From Shimia thalassica (GTDB lineage Bacteria > Pseudomonadota > Alphaproteobacteria > Rhodobacterales > Rhodobacteraceae): 64,000 nucleotides of DNA. This document shows, in pieces, positions 18,581 through 27,175 of this stretch (within the stretch, counting starts at the first letter, position 1; the number at the start of each line of letters is the position of its first letter). Position numbers and translations under genes: made by a program. The notes under the pieces are model-generated. The model did no database searches and had not been told where the DNA came from. It saw only the letters and a list, made by a program, of their open reading frames with translations. Where the stretch lies: positions 744,001 to 808,000 of the forward strand of contig NZ_CYTW01000001.1 of the NCBI RefSeq assembly GCF_001458215.1, given 5' to 3'.

Positions 18581-19006
18581 TTTGGGCATGATCGGCACCA
18601 TTGTCCCCGTCATGATCGCAATGTGGACCTCTTGGTCGTCTGTAATGGCGAAGACATCCGATTGAACAATAACCAGTCGGCGCCCCGGTTTGACCACGCG
18701 TCCTCGTGCCTCGATCCGGTCTCCCGCCGCTGGAGCCAAGAGATTGATCTTCATTTCGCTGGTCAGCACCTCGGCCTCAACTGGCATAACGGACAGGGCC
18801 GCATAGCCAGCAGCGCTGTCGCCCAGGCCAAATGTCAGGGCCGCATGACCAAACCCGTGCTGTTGTTTGCAACTTTCCGGAATCGCGCTTGTCAGGGTGA
18901 CCAAACCGGTGTCGAGCTGCGACAATTCCGCGCCCATTGTGCGCATCATGGACTGTGCTTTGAAGCTGTTATTGATTTTTTCAATGATTTCAGGTGATAA
19001 AGCCAT
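18578..19006 (-). CDS. PaaI-family hotdog thioesterase
   Basis: 142 residues. PaaI/YdiI-type acyl-CoA thioesterase: the CKQQHGFGHAALTFGLGDSAAGYAAL stretch near 46-71 matches the family's HGG(A/V) catalytic region, here with HGFGH. These enzymes hydrolyse aryl- or acyl-CoA esters; the substrate cannot be told from sequence. AAAGGGA lies upstream of the start. Monocistronic, divergent from the LytTR gene and convergent with folD. Confidence 0.85.
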   Translation of the reverse strand: MALSPEIIEKINNSFKAQSMMRTMGAELSQLDTGLVTLTSAIPESCKQQHGFGHAALTFGLGDSAAGYAALSVMPVEAEVLTSEMKINLLAPAAGDRIEARGRVVKPGRRLVIVQSDVFAITDDQEVHIAIMTGTMVPIMPK

Positions 19007-19131
19007 CCAGTTTTCCCTTTTTTCGCTTTAGTTTTGCGTCAATGATAGGACCACAGAGTTTTGCAAAGCGGTTCAAGAACATCGTTACGTTGGTATCAGA
19101 CAGAGTTGCAGGTGTGTTTATAGCAGAAAGA

Positions 19132-19923
19132 ATGGATAGGTTCCGCGCGACATACGCGACCCTCATGTCTTGGCGCATATTGGTTTTGTGCGGGATGATG
19201 ATCGTTGTGGCCGGAGTGGCAGGTCCTTTTGGTACGTTCGAAGCGATGGATCCCCTACACCGTTTCGGGTACTGGGCCGCAGTTGTCGTTTCCTCGATTT
19301 TATTGGGCTACACCGCATATGCCTGCGCGAGCGCTTTGGTAGCGCCGGACAACCTCCCGCGTCTTACTCTGGTGGGCATATTGTTCGGGGCCTGTTTCAA
19401 CTCGGTCGCGGTTTGGCTCATCACGATTCAGACATGGCTGTGGGGCACAAAGGTCGTTCCGACATTCTGGGAACTCGCTGGGTATTGCGTGTTGGTGCAT
19501 ATTGCCGTTGGCGTGCTGCGATTGTTCTTTAAACAGATCATGCATAGTTACCAACAAGGGGCGCAGGGTTACCAACAAGGGGCGCAGGATTCGGCGCCTT
19601 CCCCACAGCCGGCACCGCGTATTGCACGGCGCTTGCCGGACGACATGCAGGGCGACATCCTTCATTTGTCTGTCAGGGACCACTTTGTTGAAATTTTCAC
19701 AGACGCGGGCTCTGTGTCTGTTCGAATGCGGTTTCGAGATGCACTGGACGAATTGGACGGCATCAACGGGTACCGCGTGCACCGGTCTCATTGGGTGTCG
19801 CATGCAGCGGTTCAGGGAATCGAAAAGGACCAGGCGCGGGTGTATGTGTGTTTGCCAGAGGGGCGGCGCGTTCCGGTGAGCCGGAACTATCACGCGGCTC
19901 TTGAGGATGCCGGCTGGCTTTGA
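19132..19923 (+). CDS. Membrane-anchored LytTR-family DNA-binding regulator
   Basis: 263 residues. Four predicted membrane helices (about 15-31, 46-66, 77-98, 115-134), a linker containing the repeated unit YQQGAQG/D (139-153), and a C-terminal LytTR DNA-binding domain (about 168-260: DILHLSVRDHFVEIFT, GYRVHRSHWV, VPVSRNYHAAL). There is no receiver or kinase domain, so it is a one-component membrane regulator. The start at 19132 is chosen because the upstream extension to 18994 lies across a divergent promoter region and is not family-like. Targets and signal are unknown; the gene ends 3 bases from the convergent pdeM. Confidence 0.85.
   Translation: MDRFRATYATLMSWRILVLCGMMIVVAGVAGPFGTFEAMDPLHRFGYWAAVVVSSILLGYTAYACASALVAPDNLPRLTLVGILFGACFNSVAVWLITIQTWLWGTKVVPTFWELAGYCVLVHIAVGVLRLFFKQIMHSYQQGAQGYQQGAQDSAPSPQPAPRIARRLPDDMQGDILHLSVRDHFVEIFTDAGSVSVRMRFRDALDELDGINGYRVHRSHWVSHAAVQGIEKDQARVYVCLPEGRRVPVSRNYHAALEDAGWL
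19547..19588 (+). repeat. Perfect 21-bp tandem duplication in the LytTR gene
   Basis: GTTACCAACAAGGGGCGCAG plus G occurs twice in direct succession (19547-19567, 19568-19588), encoding two in-frame copies of a seven-residue linker unit between the membrane part and the DNA-binding domain. The copies are identical, which suggests recent slippage. Confidence 0.95.
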
Positions 19924-19926
19924 CCG

Positions 19927-20589
19927 TTACCGCGGCATGTCCACAATTCGAGGGGTCTGTCCTGTGACGATGGCGCGGGCCTCGACACGCATCAGGGAAA
20001 CCAATGCATCGTCCGTGCTGCGCAATCCGCCCGTATAGGTGCCATAAGCCGGCATGATGATCCGGTCGCTGTCAAACAGGAACGCGGGCCGTGTCATGGT
20101 GCGCAGGCGGGTCTGTACGCGCACCTTGGGGTGATAGTGCCCCGAGATTTCGCCGCTTTGACCAGGAAGGGCAATATGGCGGAACGTAAGCGGGGGCAGG
20201 GGAAGCGTGGCAAGGTGGCTTCCACCAAGGTCGATGGGACCCGGATCATGGTTGCCTTCGATCCAGACCCAACGCCGTCCCGCCTGAAGGCGCGAAACCC
20301 AAAGCCGTTCTGCTTCTGGCAGGGATGCGGCGGCCTCCTTGTCGTCAAAGCTGTCGCCCAGACAGATCACAGTGCTGGCTCCGGTCTGACGCAGGTCGTT
20401 TTCCAGGCGGATCAAGGTATCGCGGGTTTCATAGGGGGGCATCGGCGGGCTGCCCTTGCGCGCCATGCGTTCAGACTTGCCAAGATGCAAATCGGACACG
20501 CATAAAATGCTGCGTTCGGCCCACCACAAAGCGCCCGACCCAAGGGCCGAAAGTTGTGCACCTGCCAATGATAGAGACACCCCGCTCAT
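19927..20589 (-). CDS. pdeM: Ligase-associated DNA damage response endonuclease/phosphoesterase PdeM
   Basis: 220 residues. Calcineurin-like metallophosphoesterase with the metal-binding blocks DLHLGK (about 32-37), GDSFDDKEAA, GNHDPG and GHYHPK. Known: PdeM-type proteins are encoded with an Lhr-like helicase, a ligase and an exonuclease in bacterial DNA repair clusters. Here the helicase gene is directly upstream on the same strand; the ligase and exonuclease are not in the window. The start at 20589 gives the family N-terminus (SLAGAQLSALGSGALWW); starts further upstream are possible. Confidence 0.88.
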   Translation of the reverse strand: MSGVSLSLAGAQLSALGSGALWWAERSILCVSDLHLGKSERMARKGSPPMPPYETRDTLIRLENDLRQTGASTVICLGDSFDDKEAAASLPEAERLWVSRLQAGRRWVWIEGNHDPGPIDLGGSHLATLPLPPLTFRHIALPGQSGEISGHYHPKVRVQTRLRTMTRPAFLFDSDRIIMPAYGTYTGGLRSTDDALVSLMRVEARAIVTGQTPRIVDMPR

Positions 20590-20659
20590 GCCTATATTGG
20601 TGGCGCAATTTCCGCGCATGAGCAAGACAATTTGCGGGTGTTAATGCCTGATTCAGGAT

Positions 20660-23071
20660 CTACCCAAGGCCTGCATCCTGCATAACGCGTGCGCTTTCCT
20701 CGGCCAAAAGACGTTCTTCGGCTTCGCCAGCAACAAAAACCTTGCCAACTTCCAGAAACAAGGGCGCCGAGAGCGGTGTTACATGGTCCGTGCGCACAAG
20801 ATCGATCCGACCCTCAATACGTGTGAGCATTTCTTCAATGCGGGAAAAATCGACCAGCCCGCTCATCGCTTCTTGTCGGGTAATCTGCATCAGCAGGTGG
20901 TCAGGATCATATTTGAGCAGGGTGTCATAAAGGATGTCTGACGAAAATGTCGCCTGACGACCCGATTTGCGACCCTGCGTAGAATTGCGTTCAATCAAAC
21001 CTGCGATGGTTGCCGCCCCCCGAAACGTGCGTTTCATCAACGCATTTCCGGCAAGCCACCCATCCAGCCCTTCGCGCAATTGGGTTGGGTCAAACAGCGC
21101 AGCAGGATCGGTCACCGCGTCTAGTCCCCAGATAAGCGTGGCATAATCTGTTGAAACAAACCCCATTGGCGCAAGGCCGGTTTCCTCCATCCGTTTGGTT
21201 AACAAAAGACCAAGAGTTTGTTGGGCATTGCGTCCGGCAAACCCGTAAACGCAGATGTTCTCGCGCCCATCTCGCGGAAAGCTCTCTACAAGAAGACGAT
21301 CTGGACGCGGCAGTTTGGACACCTCGCGCTGAAGGTGCAGCCAGTCCCGCGTGTGCTCTGGAAGCTCGGGCCAATCCGCCTTTTGAAAAAGAGTGAGAAT
21401 ACGTTGCGACAACTGCGTGGATGTCGCAAATTTGGTGCCTGAAAAAGTGGCGATCTTGGGCTTTTTGGCAGCGTTGCGAGTCACTTCCACGGTCATTTCG
21501 CGCAAGCCTTCATAGCGCACGATCCGCCCCCCGATCAAAAACGTATCGCCTTTGCTCAGTGACGCGGCAAAGCCTTCTTCAACCTCGCCAAGGGGTTTGC
21601 CCCCACGGGACCGTTGAAGCCGGACCTTGAGCTTGTCTGTGTCTTGAATGGTGCCTGCGTTCATCCGGATTCGAGAGGCCGCGCGAGGATCACGCAACTG
21701 CCATGCGCCATCGGGGCGTTGCAACAGCCGTTGCCACCGATCATAGGCACGCAGCGCATAACCGCCCGTGGCACAGAAATCGAGGCAGCCGTCGAATTCA
21801 AGGCGCGACAGGTCTGCATAGGCGCCGGCCGAGGTCATTTCAGCAAAGAGGTCATCGGAATCGAATGGTCCCGATGCCGCGCGCAAGAGGATATGCTGGC
21901 ACAACACGTCGCGGGGGCCGGGTGCGCGTTTGTCTCCGTCCAGATCATGCGCCTGAACCGCCTGAAGGGCGGCGACGCATTCGATGACTTCAAACCGGTT
22001 TGCGGGCACCAGCACAGCTTTTGATGGGGCGTTATAACGATGGTTGGCCCGACCGATACGCTGGACAAGCCGTTTTACGTTTTTCGGGGCACCGACCTGA
22101 ACGACCAGATCGACATCGCCCCAGTCGATCCCGAGGTCCAGACTGCCTGTGCAGACAATCGCCCGAAGGTCGCCGCGCACCATGGCGGCCTCGACACGCT
22201 CGCGCTGTTGCCGGTCAAGGCTGCCGTGGTGGATGCCAATCGGCAGCGCATCCTCGTTGGCTAGCCAAAGGTTGTGAAAAAAGATTTCGGCCTGTGCGCG
22301 CGTATTGTGGAAGATGAGGGTGGTGTTATGGGCCTTGATCAGATCCATCACAGCCGGAATCGAATAAGCCGCGCCACCACCCGACCACGGCGGCGGCTCT
22401 TGGGTGCGCAACATCGAGATATCAGGCTCGGGTCCGGGGTCGGCCATAACGATGTCGCATGGATCAGGATGTTTCGCGAGCAAACGCGCAATATCGTCGG
22501 GATCATCAACTGTCGCCGACAGACCGACCCGCGTCATTTGCGGGCACAAGGCATGCAGACGGGCCAGCGCCAGCATCAATTGGTCTCCGCGTTTGCTTTC
22601 GGCCAGAGCATGGATTTCATCCACGATCACGCGCTTTAACCCGCGAAACATGCGAGGCGCGTCTTCATACGAGGTGAGCAGCGCCAGACTCTCGGGGGTG
22701 GTCAAAAGAATATGGGGAGGATCGACCCGCTGTGCCTTTTTCCGCGTGCTTGAGGTGTCTCCGGTGCGGTCTTCAATACGGATGGCCAGTCCCATCTCTT
22801 CAACCGGCGTGCGCAGGTTGCGTTTGATGTCAGCAGCAAGTGCTTTCAGCGGGGAAATATAGAGCGTGTGCAAGCCGTCATGCGGCGCATCGGCGAGATC
22901 AACAAGTGACGGCAGAAAGCCAGCCATTGTTTTGCCGCCGCCCGTCGGCGCGATCAAAAGGGTGCACGGGGCGTCAGACCGCTGCAGCATGGAAATCTGA
23001 TGCGGATGTGGCTGCCAGCCTTTGCTTGCGAACCAATCTTCAAAAAGCGGAGGCAGACCCTGCCGGGCCAA
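20660..23071 (-). CDS. Ligase-associated DNA damage response DEXH-box helicase (Lhr core family)
   Basis: 803 residues. Superfamily 2 helicase with Walker A APTGGGKT (41-48), DEIH box (VIVDEIHALAESKRG), SAT motif (VGLSATVDDP), a second RecA-like domain (QRIGRANHR, motif VI), and the Lhr-specific winged-helix and C-terminal domains. Known: Lhr-core proteins unwind DNA or RNA-DNA hybrids and are linked to damage response. It is preceded 3 bases upstream by an ArsR gene and followed after 70 bases by pdeM, so the three probably form one transcript. Confidence 0.92.
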   Translation of the reverse strand: MARQGLPPLFEDWFASKGWQPHPHQISMLQRSDAPCTLLIAPTGGGKTMAGFLPSLVDLADAPHDGLHTLYISPLKALAADIKRNLRTPVEEMGLAIRIEDRTGDTSSTRKKAQRVDPPHILLTTPESLALLTSYEDAPRMFRGLKRVIVDEIHALAESKRGDQLMLALARLHALCPQMTRVGLSATVDDPDDIARLLAKHPDPCDIVMADPGPEPDISMLRTQEPPPWSGGGAAYSIPAVMDLIKAHNTTLIFHNTRAQAEIFFHNLWLANEDALPIGIHHGSLDRQQRERVEAAMVRGDLRAIVCTGSLDLGIDWGDVDLVVQVGAPKNVKRLVQRIGRANHRYNAPSKAVLVPANRFEVIECVAALQAVQAHDLDGDKRAPGPRDVLCQHILLRAASGPFDSDDLFAEMTSAGAYADLSRLEFDGCLDFCATGGYALRAYDRWQRLLQRPDGAWQLRDPRAASRIRMNAGTIQDTDKLKVRLQRSRGGKPLGEVEEGFAASLSKGDTFLIGGRIVRYEGLREMTVEVTRNAAKKPKIATFSGTKFATSTQLSQRILTLFQKADWPELPEHTRDWLHLQREVSKLPRPDRLLVESFPRDGRENICVYGFAGRNAQQTLGLLLTKRMEETGLAPMGFVSTDYATLIWGLDAVTDPAALFDPTQLREGLDGWLAGNALMKRTFRGAATIAGLIERNSTQGRKSGRQATFSSDILYDTLLKYDPDHLLMQITRQEAMSGLVDFSRIEEMLTRIEGRIDLVRTDHVTPLSAPLFLEVGKVFVAGEAEERLLAEESARVMQDAGLG

Positions 23072-23074
23072 GGG

Positions 23075-23401
23075 TTACTCTTCGCCCGGACCGCAGAACA
23101 AACGGTACAGCATGCCGATGACTTCGGCTGTGCTTTCGTCTGCCAGACTGTAGAAAATGGTCTTGCCGTCGCGGCGTGTGCTGACCAGCTTTTCTTCGCG
23201 CAGGCGGGCCAACATCTGGCTTACCGCGGCCTGTCGGATTTCGAGAAGGCTTTCCAGTTCGCCCACGGATTTCTCACCCGAGCCAAGATGGCACAGGATC
23301 ATCAACCGCCCCTCGTGGGCAAGGGTCTTGAGGTATGCCGCTGCGCTTGCGGCACTGCGCGCCATTTCGGTGGGTGGAGCCGGGGTATTCTGCATGTTCA
23401 C
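23075..23401 (-). CDS. ArsR/SmtB-family transcriptional regulator
   Basis: 108 residues. Winged helix-turn-helix with LKTLAHEGRLMILCHL (about 24-39), recognition helix RQAAVSQMLARLREEKLV, and wing RRDGKTIFYSL. There is no metal-binding CxC in helix 3; it reads GEKSVGELESLL, like the BigR/SqrR or non-metal group, and only C37 and C103 are present. A GTG start at 23401 sits 7 bases after GAGGAAA; ATG at 23395 is the alternative. Its stop is 3 bases before the helicase start, so it may control a DNA repair operon, an unusual pairing. Confidence 0.87.
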   Translation of the reverse strand: MNMQNTPAPPTEMARSAASAAAYLKTLAHEGRLMILCHLGSGEKSVGELESLLEIRQAAVSQMLARLREEKLVSTRRDGKTIFYSLADESTAEVIGMLYRLFCGPGEE

Positions 23402-23459
23402 TTGCGTGTTTCCTCAGTCTTTTCCTTCATATATCACGCATTTTTGAAAAGCGCGAGGT

Positions 23460-24692
23460 TCAGGTTTCTGAAGCCGGGGCTCCGCCTTGGAAATTGTTCC
23501 CATTCTGATAGTCACAGGGCGTTTCCTGCATTTGCAGGTGCAAATCCTGCCCTGTGTAGGGGTGCGCACGCGCAAGGTCTTCGTCCACATCTATGCCTAA
23601 ACCCGGTGCCTCGGATGGCGTGACATAGCCACCTTCGACGCGGATGCTTCCCTTGATCAGTTGATCGTGGAACGGGGTTTCAATGCTTTCGATCATCAAA
23701 AGGTTGGGAATTGAGGCTGCAAGGTGGATGTTTGCCGCCCATTCAATCGGGCCGGCATAAAGGTGTGGCGCCATTTGGGCGTTAAAGACCTCGGCCATTG
23801 CCGCGACCTTCTTCATCTCCCAGATACCGCCGGCGCGCCCCAATGCGGGTTGCAGGATCTCTGCGGCTCCGGCGCGAAGCACGGCGCCAAATTCGGCTTT
23901 GGTTGTCATCCTCTCGCCCGTTGCGACCGGAATGCGCACATTGCGGGCGACCCGTGCCATGTCCTCGATGTTATCGGGGGGCGTGGGCTCTTCGAACCAG
24001 AGGGGAGAATAGGGTTCGAGTGCCTGACCCAGCCGGATCGCCCCGGCGGTGTTGAACTGTCCATGGGTGCCAAACAGAAGGTCTGCGCGGTCTCCGACGG
24101 CCTCGCGGATGGCTTTGCAGAAGGCAACCGAAGTTGAGATATCGCTCATGGCGGGCATATGCCCGCCTCGCAGAGTATAGGGACCGGCGGGATCGAATTT
24201 TACTGCTGTATATCCCTGCCGAACCATTGCGGCTGCGGTCTCTGCGGCAAGATCCGGCGAGGTCCAGAAATCCGCCAGGGAATGATGGGACAGGGGATAA
24301 AGGTAGGTGTACGCGCGAAGACGATCGTTCATGCGCCCGCCCAGCAGAGCATAAACTGGCCGGTCCCGATCTTTTCCGAGGATATCCCAACAGGCGATTT
24401 CCAGCCCCGAAAAAGCGCCCATAACGGTTAGGTCGGGCCGCTGTGTAAAGCCGGAAGAGTAAGCCCGTCGGAACATCAATTCGATGTTTTCGGGGTTTTC
24501 CCCCTGCATATGACGCTCGAAAACATCGTGGATGACATGTGTCATGGCTTGGGGACCAATCGACGAGGCATAGCATTCGCCCCAGCCTGTCACGCCCGTA
24601 TCCGTGGTCACCTTGACCAAAATCCAATATCGCCCTCCCCATCCGGGAGCGGGAGGTGCGGTGATGATCACTTCAAGGTCTTGCAGGCGCAT
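23460..24692 (-). CDS. Mandelate racemase/muconate lactonizing enzyme (enolase superfamily) protein
   Basis: 410 residues. N-terminal capping domain (1-125) and C-terminal beta/alpha barrel, with VKFDP (second-strand Lys), LLFGTHGQFN, WFEEPTPPDN, ATGERM and MAPHLYAGPIEWAANIH. The third-strand metal ligand region reads GTHGQ, not D-x-N, which resembles sugar-acid dehydratases more than mandelate racemase. A sugar-acid dehydratase or similar is likely; the exact substrate is unknown. The start at 24692 has GGGGACA upstream; ATG at 24707 does not. It follows the alcohol dehydrogenase gene by 65 bases. Confidence 0.82.
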   Translation of the reverse strand: MRLQDLEVIITAPPAPGWGGRYWILVKVTTDTGVTGWGECYASSIGPQAMTHVIHDVFERHMQGENPENIELMFRRAYSSGFTQRPDLTVMGAFSGLEIACWDILGKDRDRPVYALLGGRMNDRLRAYTYLYPLSHHSLADFWTSPDLAAETAAAMVRQGYTAVKFDPAGPYTLRGGHMPAMSDISTSVAFCKAIREAVGDRADLLFGTHGQFNTAGAIRLGQALEPYSPLWFEEPTPPDNIEDMARVARNVRIPVATGERMTTKAEFGAVLRAGAAEILQPALGRAGGIWEMKKVAAMAEVFNAQMAPHLYAGPIEWAANIHLAASIPNLLMIESIETPFHDQLIKGSIRVEGGYVTPSEAPGLGIDVDEDLARAHPYTGQDLHLQMQETPCDYQNGNNFQGGAPASET

Positions 24693-24757
24693 GGCATTTG
24701 TCCCCATGTTGGTCGTCAGTGCTGCAAACCGGTTTCCCCGCTTGCAGCACTGTTTCG

Positions 24758-25846
24758 TTATCGATTGAACAGGATGACGTTACGCTTGGCCGATCCGGTT
24801 TTTGTATCGGTGATCGCTTCGTTGATCTGATCCAGATCCCAGCGCCCCGAAATCAGCTCATCAAGTTTGAGGCGACCCTGCTGGTACATGTCGACCATCC
24901 ACGGGATGTCCCGTTTGATGACCGTGTCGCCCATTTTCGATCCCTGCATGCCCTGACCAATGGCGGCCAGAACAACGGGTTCGTAGCTGGACTTCGCACC
25001 GGAATGCGGCATGCCCACCATGATGACCTTGCCACCGGGGGCTAGATATCGCGGCGCTTCGTCATAGGCCGGGATCGCACCAACGGTGACAATGACGGCG
25101 TCCGCACCACGGCCCATGGCGCGCATTGCTTTGACATAGGGTTTTTTGTCTGTCGCAAGGACACCGTCCGTGGCGCCGAATTCTTTTGCGATCTCGAGCT
25201 TTTCTTCGCTCATATCGACGGCAACAATACGGCGTGCCCCTGCAATGCGGGCGCCTTGGATGGCGTTCAGTCCTACGCCGCCGGCACCAATCACAACAAC
25301 GTCCTGCCCAGCGCGGATTTGGGCGGCGTTGACAACCGACCCAACACCGGTGATGACACCACATGCGATCAGGCTGGCAGCCTCCATCGGGATGTCGTCG
25401 GAAATCTTCACGACCTGGCTTTGGTCAACCACAACCTTCTCGGCGAAGGCACCACAGGCCATCGCCTGATGAAGTTTGCCACCTTCTGCGGTGGTCAGCG
25501 GACCTTTGTCGCCGTCGTAAGGCGTTGAGCAGATGACGGGTTTGCCTTCCGAACACGACGGGCAACTGCCGCAGGACCGGATCAGGGTCACGACAACCGC
25601 ATCGCCTTCACCAATGCCCGAGACACCGGGGCCGACATGGGTCACACGACCAGCGGCTTCGTGGCCATAGACCGCAGGTAGCGATCCGCCCCATGCGCCG
25701 TCTGCAAAGGAAATATCCGAATGGCAAATGGCCACGGCATCAAGTGTGACCTCGACTTCACCCATTTCCGGCGCGCGCAATTGCACCTCTTCGACGACGA
25801 GCGGCTTGCCAAATTCATGACACACCGCAGCTTTTATTGTTTGCAT
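24758..25846 (-). CDS. Zn-dependent alcohol dehydrogenase (MDR family)
   Basis: 362 residues. Medium-chain dehydrogenase with catalytic-zinc ligands C41 (ICHSD), H62/E63 (GHE) and C162, structural zinc cysteines C92, C95, C98 and C106, and the NAD(P) motif VVIGAGGVGLNA near 184-195. It resembles class III-like enzymes that oxidise alcohols or hydroxymethyl-thiol adducts. The start at 25846 follows GGGAG at 6 bases. A 120-base gap to the upstream MFS gene means it may have its own promoter. Confidence 0.88.
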   Translation of the reverse strand: MQTIKAAVCHEFGKPLVVEEVQLRAPEMGEVEVTLDAVAICHSDISFADGAWGGSLPAVYGHEAAGRVTHVGPGVSGIGEGDAVVVTLIRSCGSCPSCSEGKPVICSTPYDGDKGPLTTAEGGKLHQAMACGAFAEKVVVDQSQVVKISDDIPMEAASLIACGVITGVGSVVNAAQIRAGQDVVVIGAGGVGLNAIQGARIAGARRIVAVDMSEEKLEIAKEFGATDGVLATDKKPYVKAMRAMGRGADAVIVTVGAIPAYDEAPRYLAPGGKVIMVGMPHSGAKSSYEPVVLAAIGQGMQGSKMGDTVIKRDIPWMVDMYQQGRLKLDELISGRWDLDQINEAITDTKTGSAKRNVILFNR

Positions 25847-25966
25847 CAGAGACTCCCAGTTGATGTTTGAATCAGCGTTGCAAAGCACGGGGTGAATAAG
25901 CAAGGTCGTTTTCAGGAATAGAGGTCGCTGTTGTTCTATCAGCCCTACGACGTTGGGGCATTTTGT

Positions 25967-27172
25967 TTACGATCGGCGTCGCGAGGATCGGAAAAACACC
26001 ACAAGCCCGCAAATCAGAAGTGCGGCAGACAGCAGGAAAGGGGCTCCGGGCATATAAATCGTGGCATCGGGTCGGCTGAAATAGGCAAAGGTCTGCGTCA
26101 TGATCAAAGGTGACATGATCGTTGCCAGCGACATCAGACTTGTCAGAACGCCCTGCAGCTCGCCTTGGGCATCATCGGCCACGCGTCGGGACATGATCCC
26201 CTGCAATGCGGGCATCCCGAGCGCACCAAGCGCGGCAAAGGGAACAGCAGCCAGAACCAGCGCGCCCCAGTTCACGACCCCCAGGAAGCAAAGCGTGACA
26301 ACTTCGATCGCAAGCCCCAAGGCCACAGTGCCGCGATGGCCAAACCGTTTTATCGACGGCGCTACCAGCCCGCCCTGTACGATGGCAAACCCCAGACCAA
26401 ATGCCGCCAGCGAGACGCCGATCATGCCTGGAGACCACCCAAACCGTTCAGTGGTAAAGTAGGACCAGATGGCGGGATAAACTGCGGTTGCGACCTGATA
26501 GCAGAAAAACACCAGAAGCAATGACGCGAGACCGGGCAGCTTTGTGACAGCCAGCAAAGCCCCCAGCGGATTCGCCCTGCGCCAGTTGAACGGGCGGCGG
26601 ATTTTGTCCGTCACGGTTTCCTTTAACACGTACCAGCCCAGCGCGGCATTCATCGCGGCCAGCACTGCAGCCCCCCAGAATGGGGCGCGTGTCCCAAATT
26701 CTGCCAAGAGGCCGCCCAGCGCAGGCCCGAACACGAACCCCACCCCAAACGCCGCCCCAATAAGACCAAAGTTGCGGGCCTTTTCATCAGGGGCAGAGAT
26801 ATCCGCCATATAGGCCGACGCGGTCGAATGTGTTGCGGCAGTGATGCCACCAACGATACGCCCCGCAAACAGCAGCCAGATCGACCCAGCGACAGCCATA
26901 ACCACATAGTCCAATGCCATCACGACAAGGGAAATGAGTAAAACAGGGCGTCGACCGAACCGGTCAGACAAATTGCCAATCACGGGACCGAACAGGAACT
27001 GCATCAAGGCAAAGGCGGCAGACAGGACGCCGCCCCAAATCGCGGCATCTGCCAGACTTTCGCCGGTCAACTCTTGGATCAGGTCCGGCATCACGGGCAT
27101 GATCAGACCGATCCCCATGGAATCGATGACGACGGTCATAAAGATAAAGATGACGGGCAGTTTGGTTCGCAT
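25967..27172 (-). CDS. MFS transporter, TetA(drug:H+ antiporter)-like
   Basis: 401 residues, 12 predicted membrane helices. The MFS motif A GNLSDRFGRRPVLL lies between helices 2 and 3 (about 66-79), and the TetA-group motif GRIVGGITAATHSTASAYMAD near helix 4. The MPVMPDLIQELTG N-terminus also matches this group. It starts 3 bases after the PcaB-like lyase gene, so it may export or import a compound of the adjacent catabolic cluster instead of acting as an antibiotic pump. Substrate unknown. Confidence 0.87.
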   Translation of the reverse strand: MRTKLPVIFIFMTVVIDSMGIGLIMPVMPDLIQELTGESLADAAIWGGVLSAAFALMQFLFGPVIGNLSDRFGRRPVLLISLVVMALDYVVMAVAGSIWLLFAGRIVGGITAATHSTASAYMADISAPDEKARNFGLIGAAFGVGFVFGPALGGLLAEFGTRAPFWGAAVLAAMNAALGWYVLKETVTDKIRRPFNWRRANPLGALLAVTKLPGLASLLLVFFCYQVATAVYPAIWSYFTTERFGWSPGMIGVSLAAFGLGFAIVQGGLVAPSIKRFGHRGTVALGLAIEVVTLCFLGVVNWGALVLAAVPFAALGALGMPALQGIMSRRVADDAQGELQGVLTSLMSLATIMSPLIMTQTFAYFSRPDATIYMPGAPFLLSAALLICGLVVFFRSSRRRS

Positions 27173-27175
27173 GAA

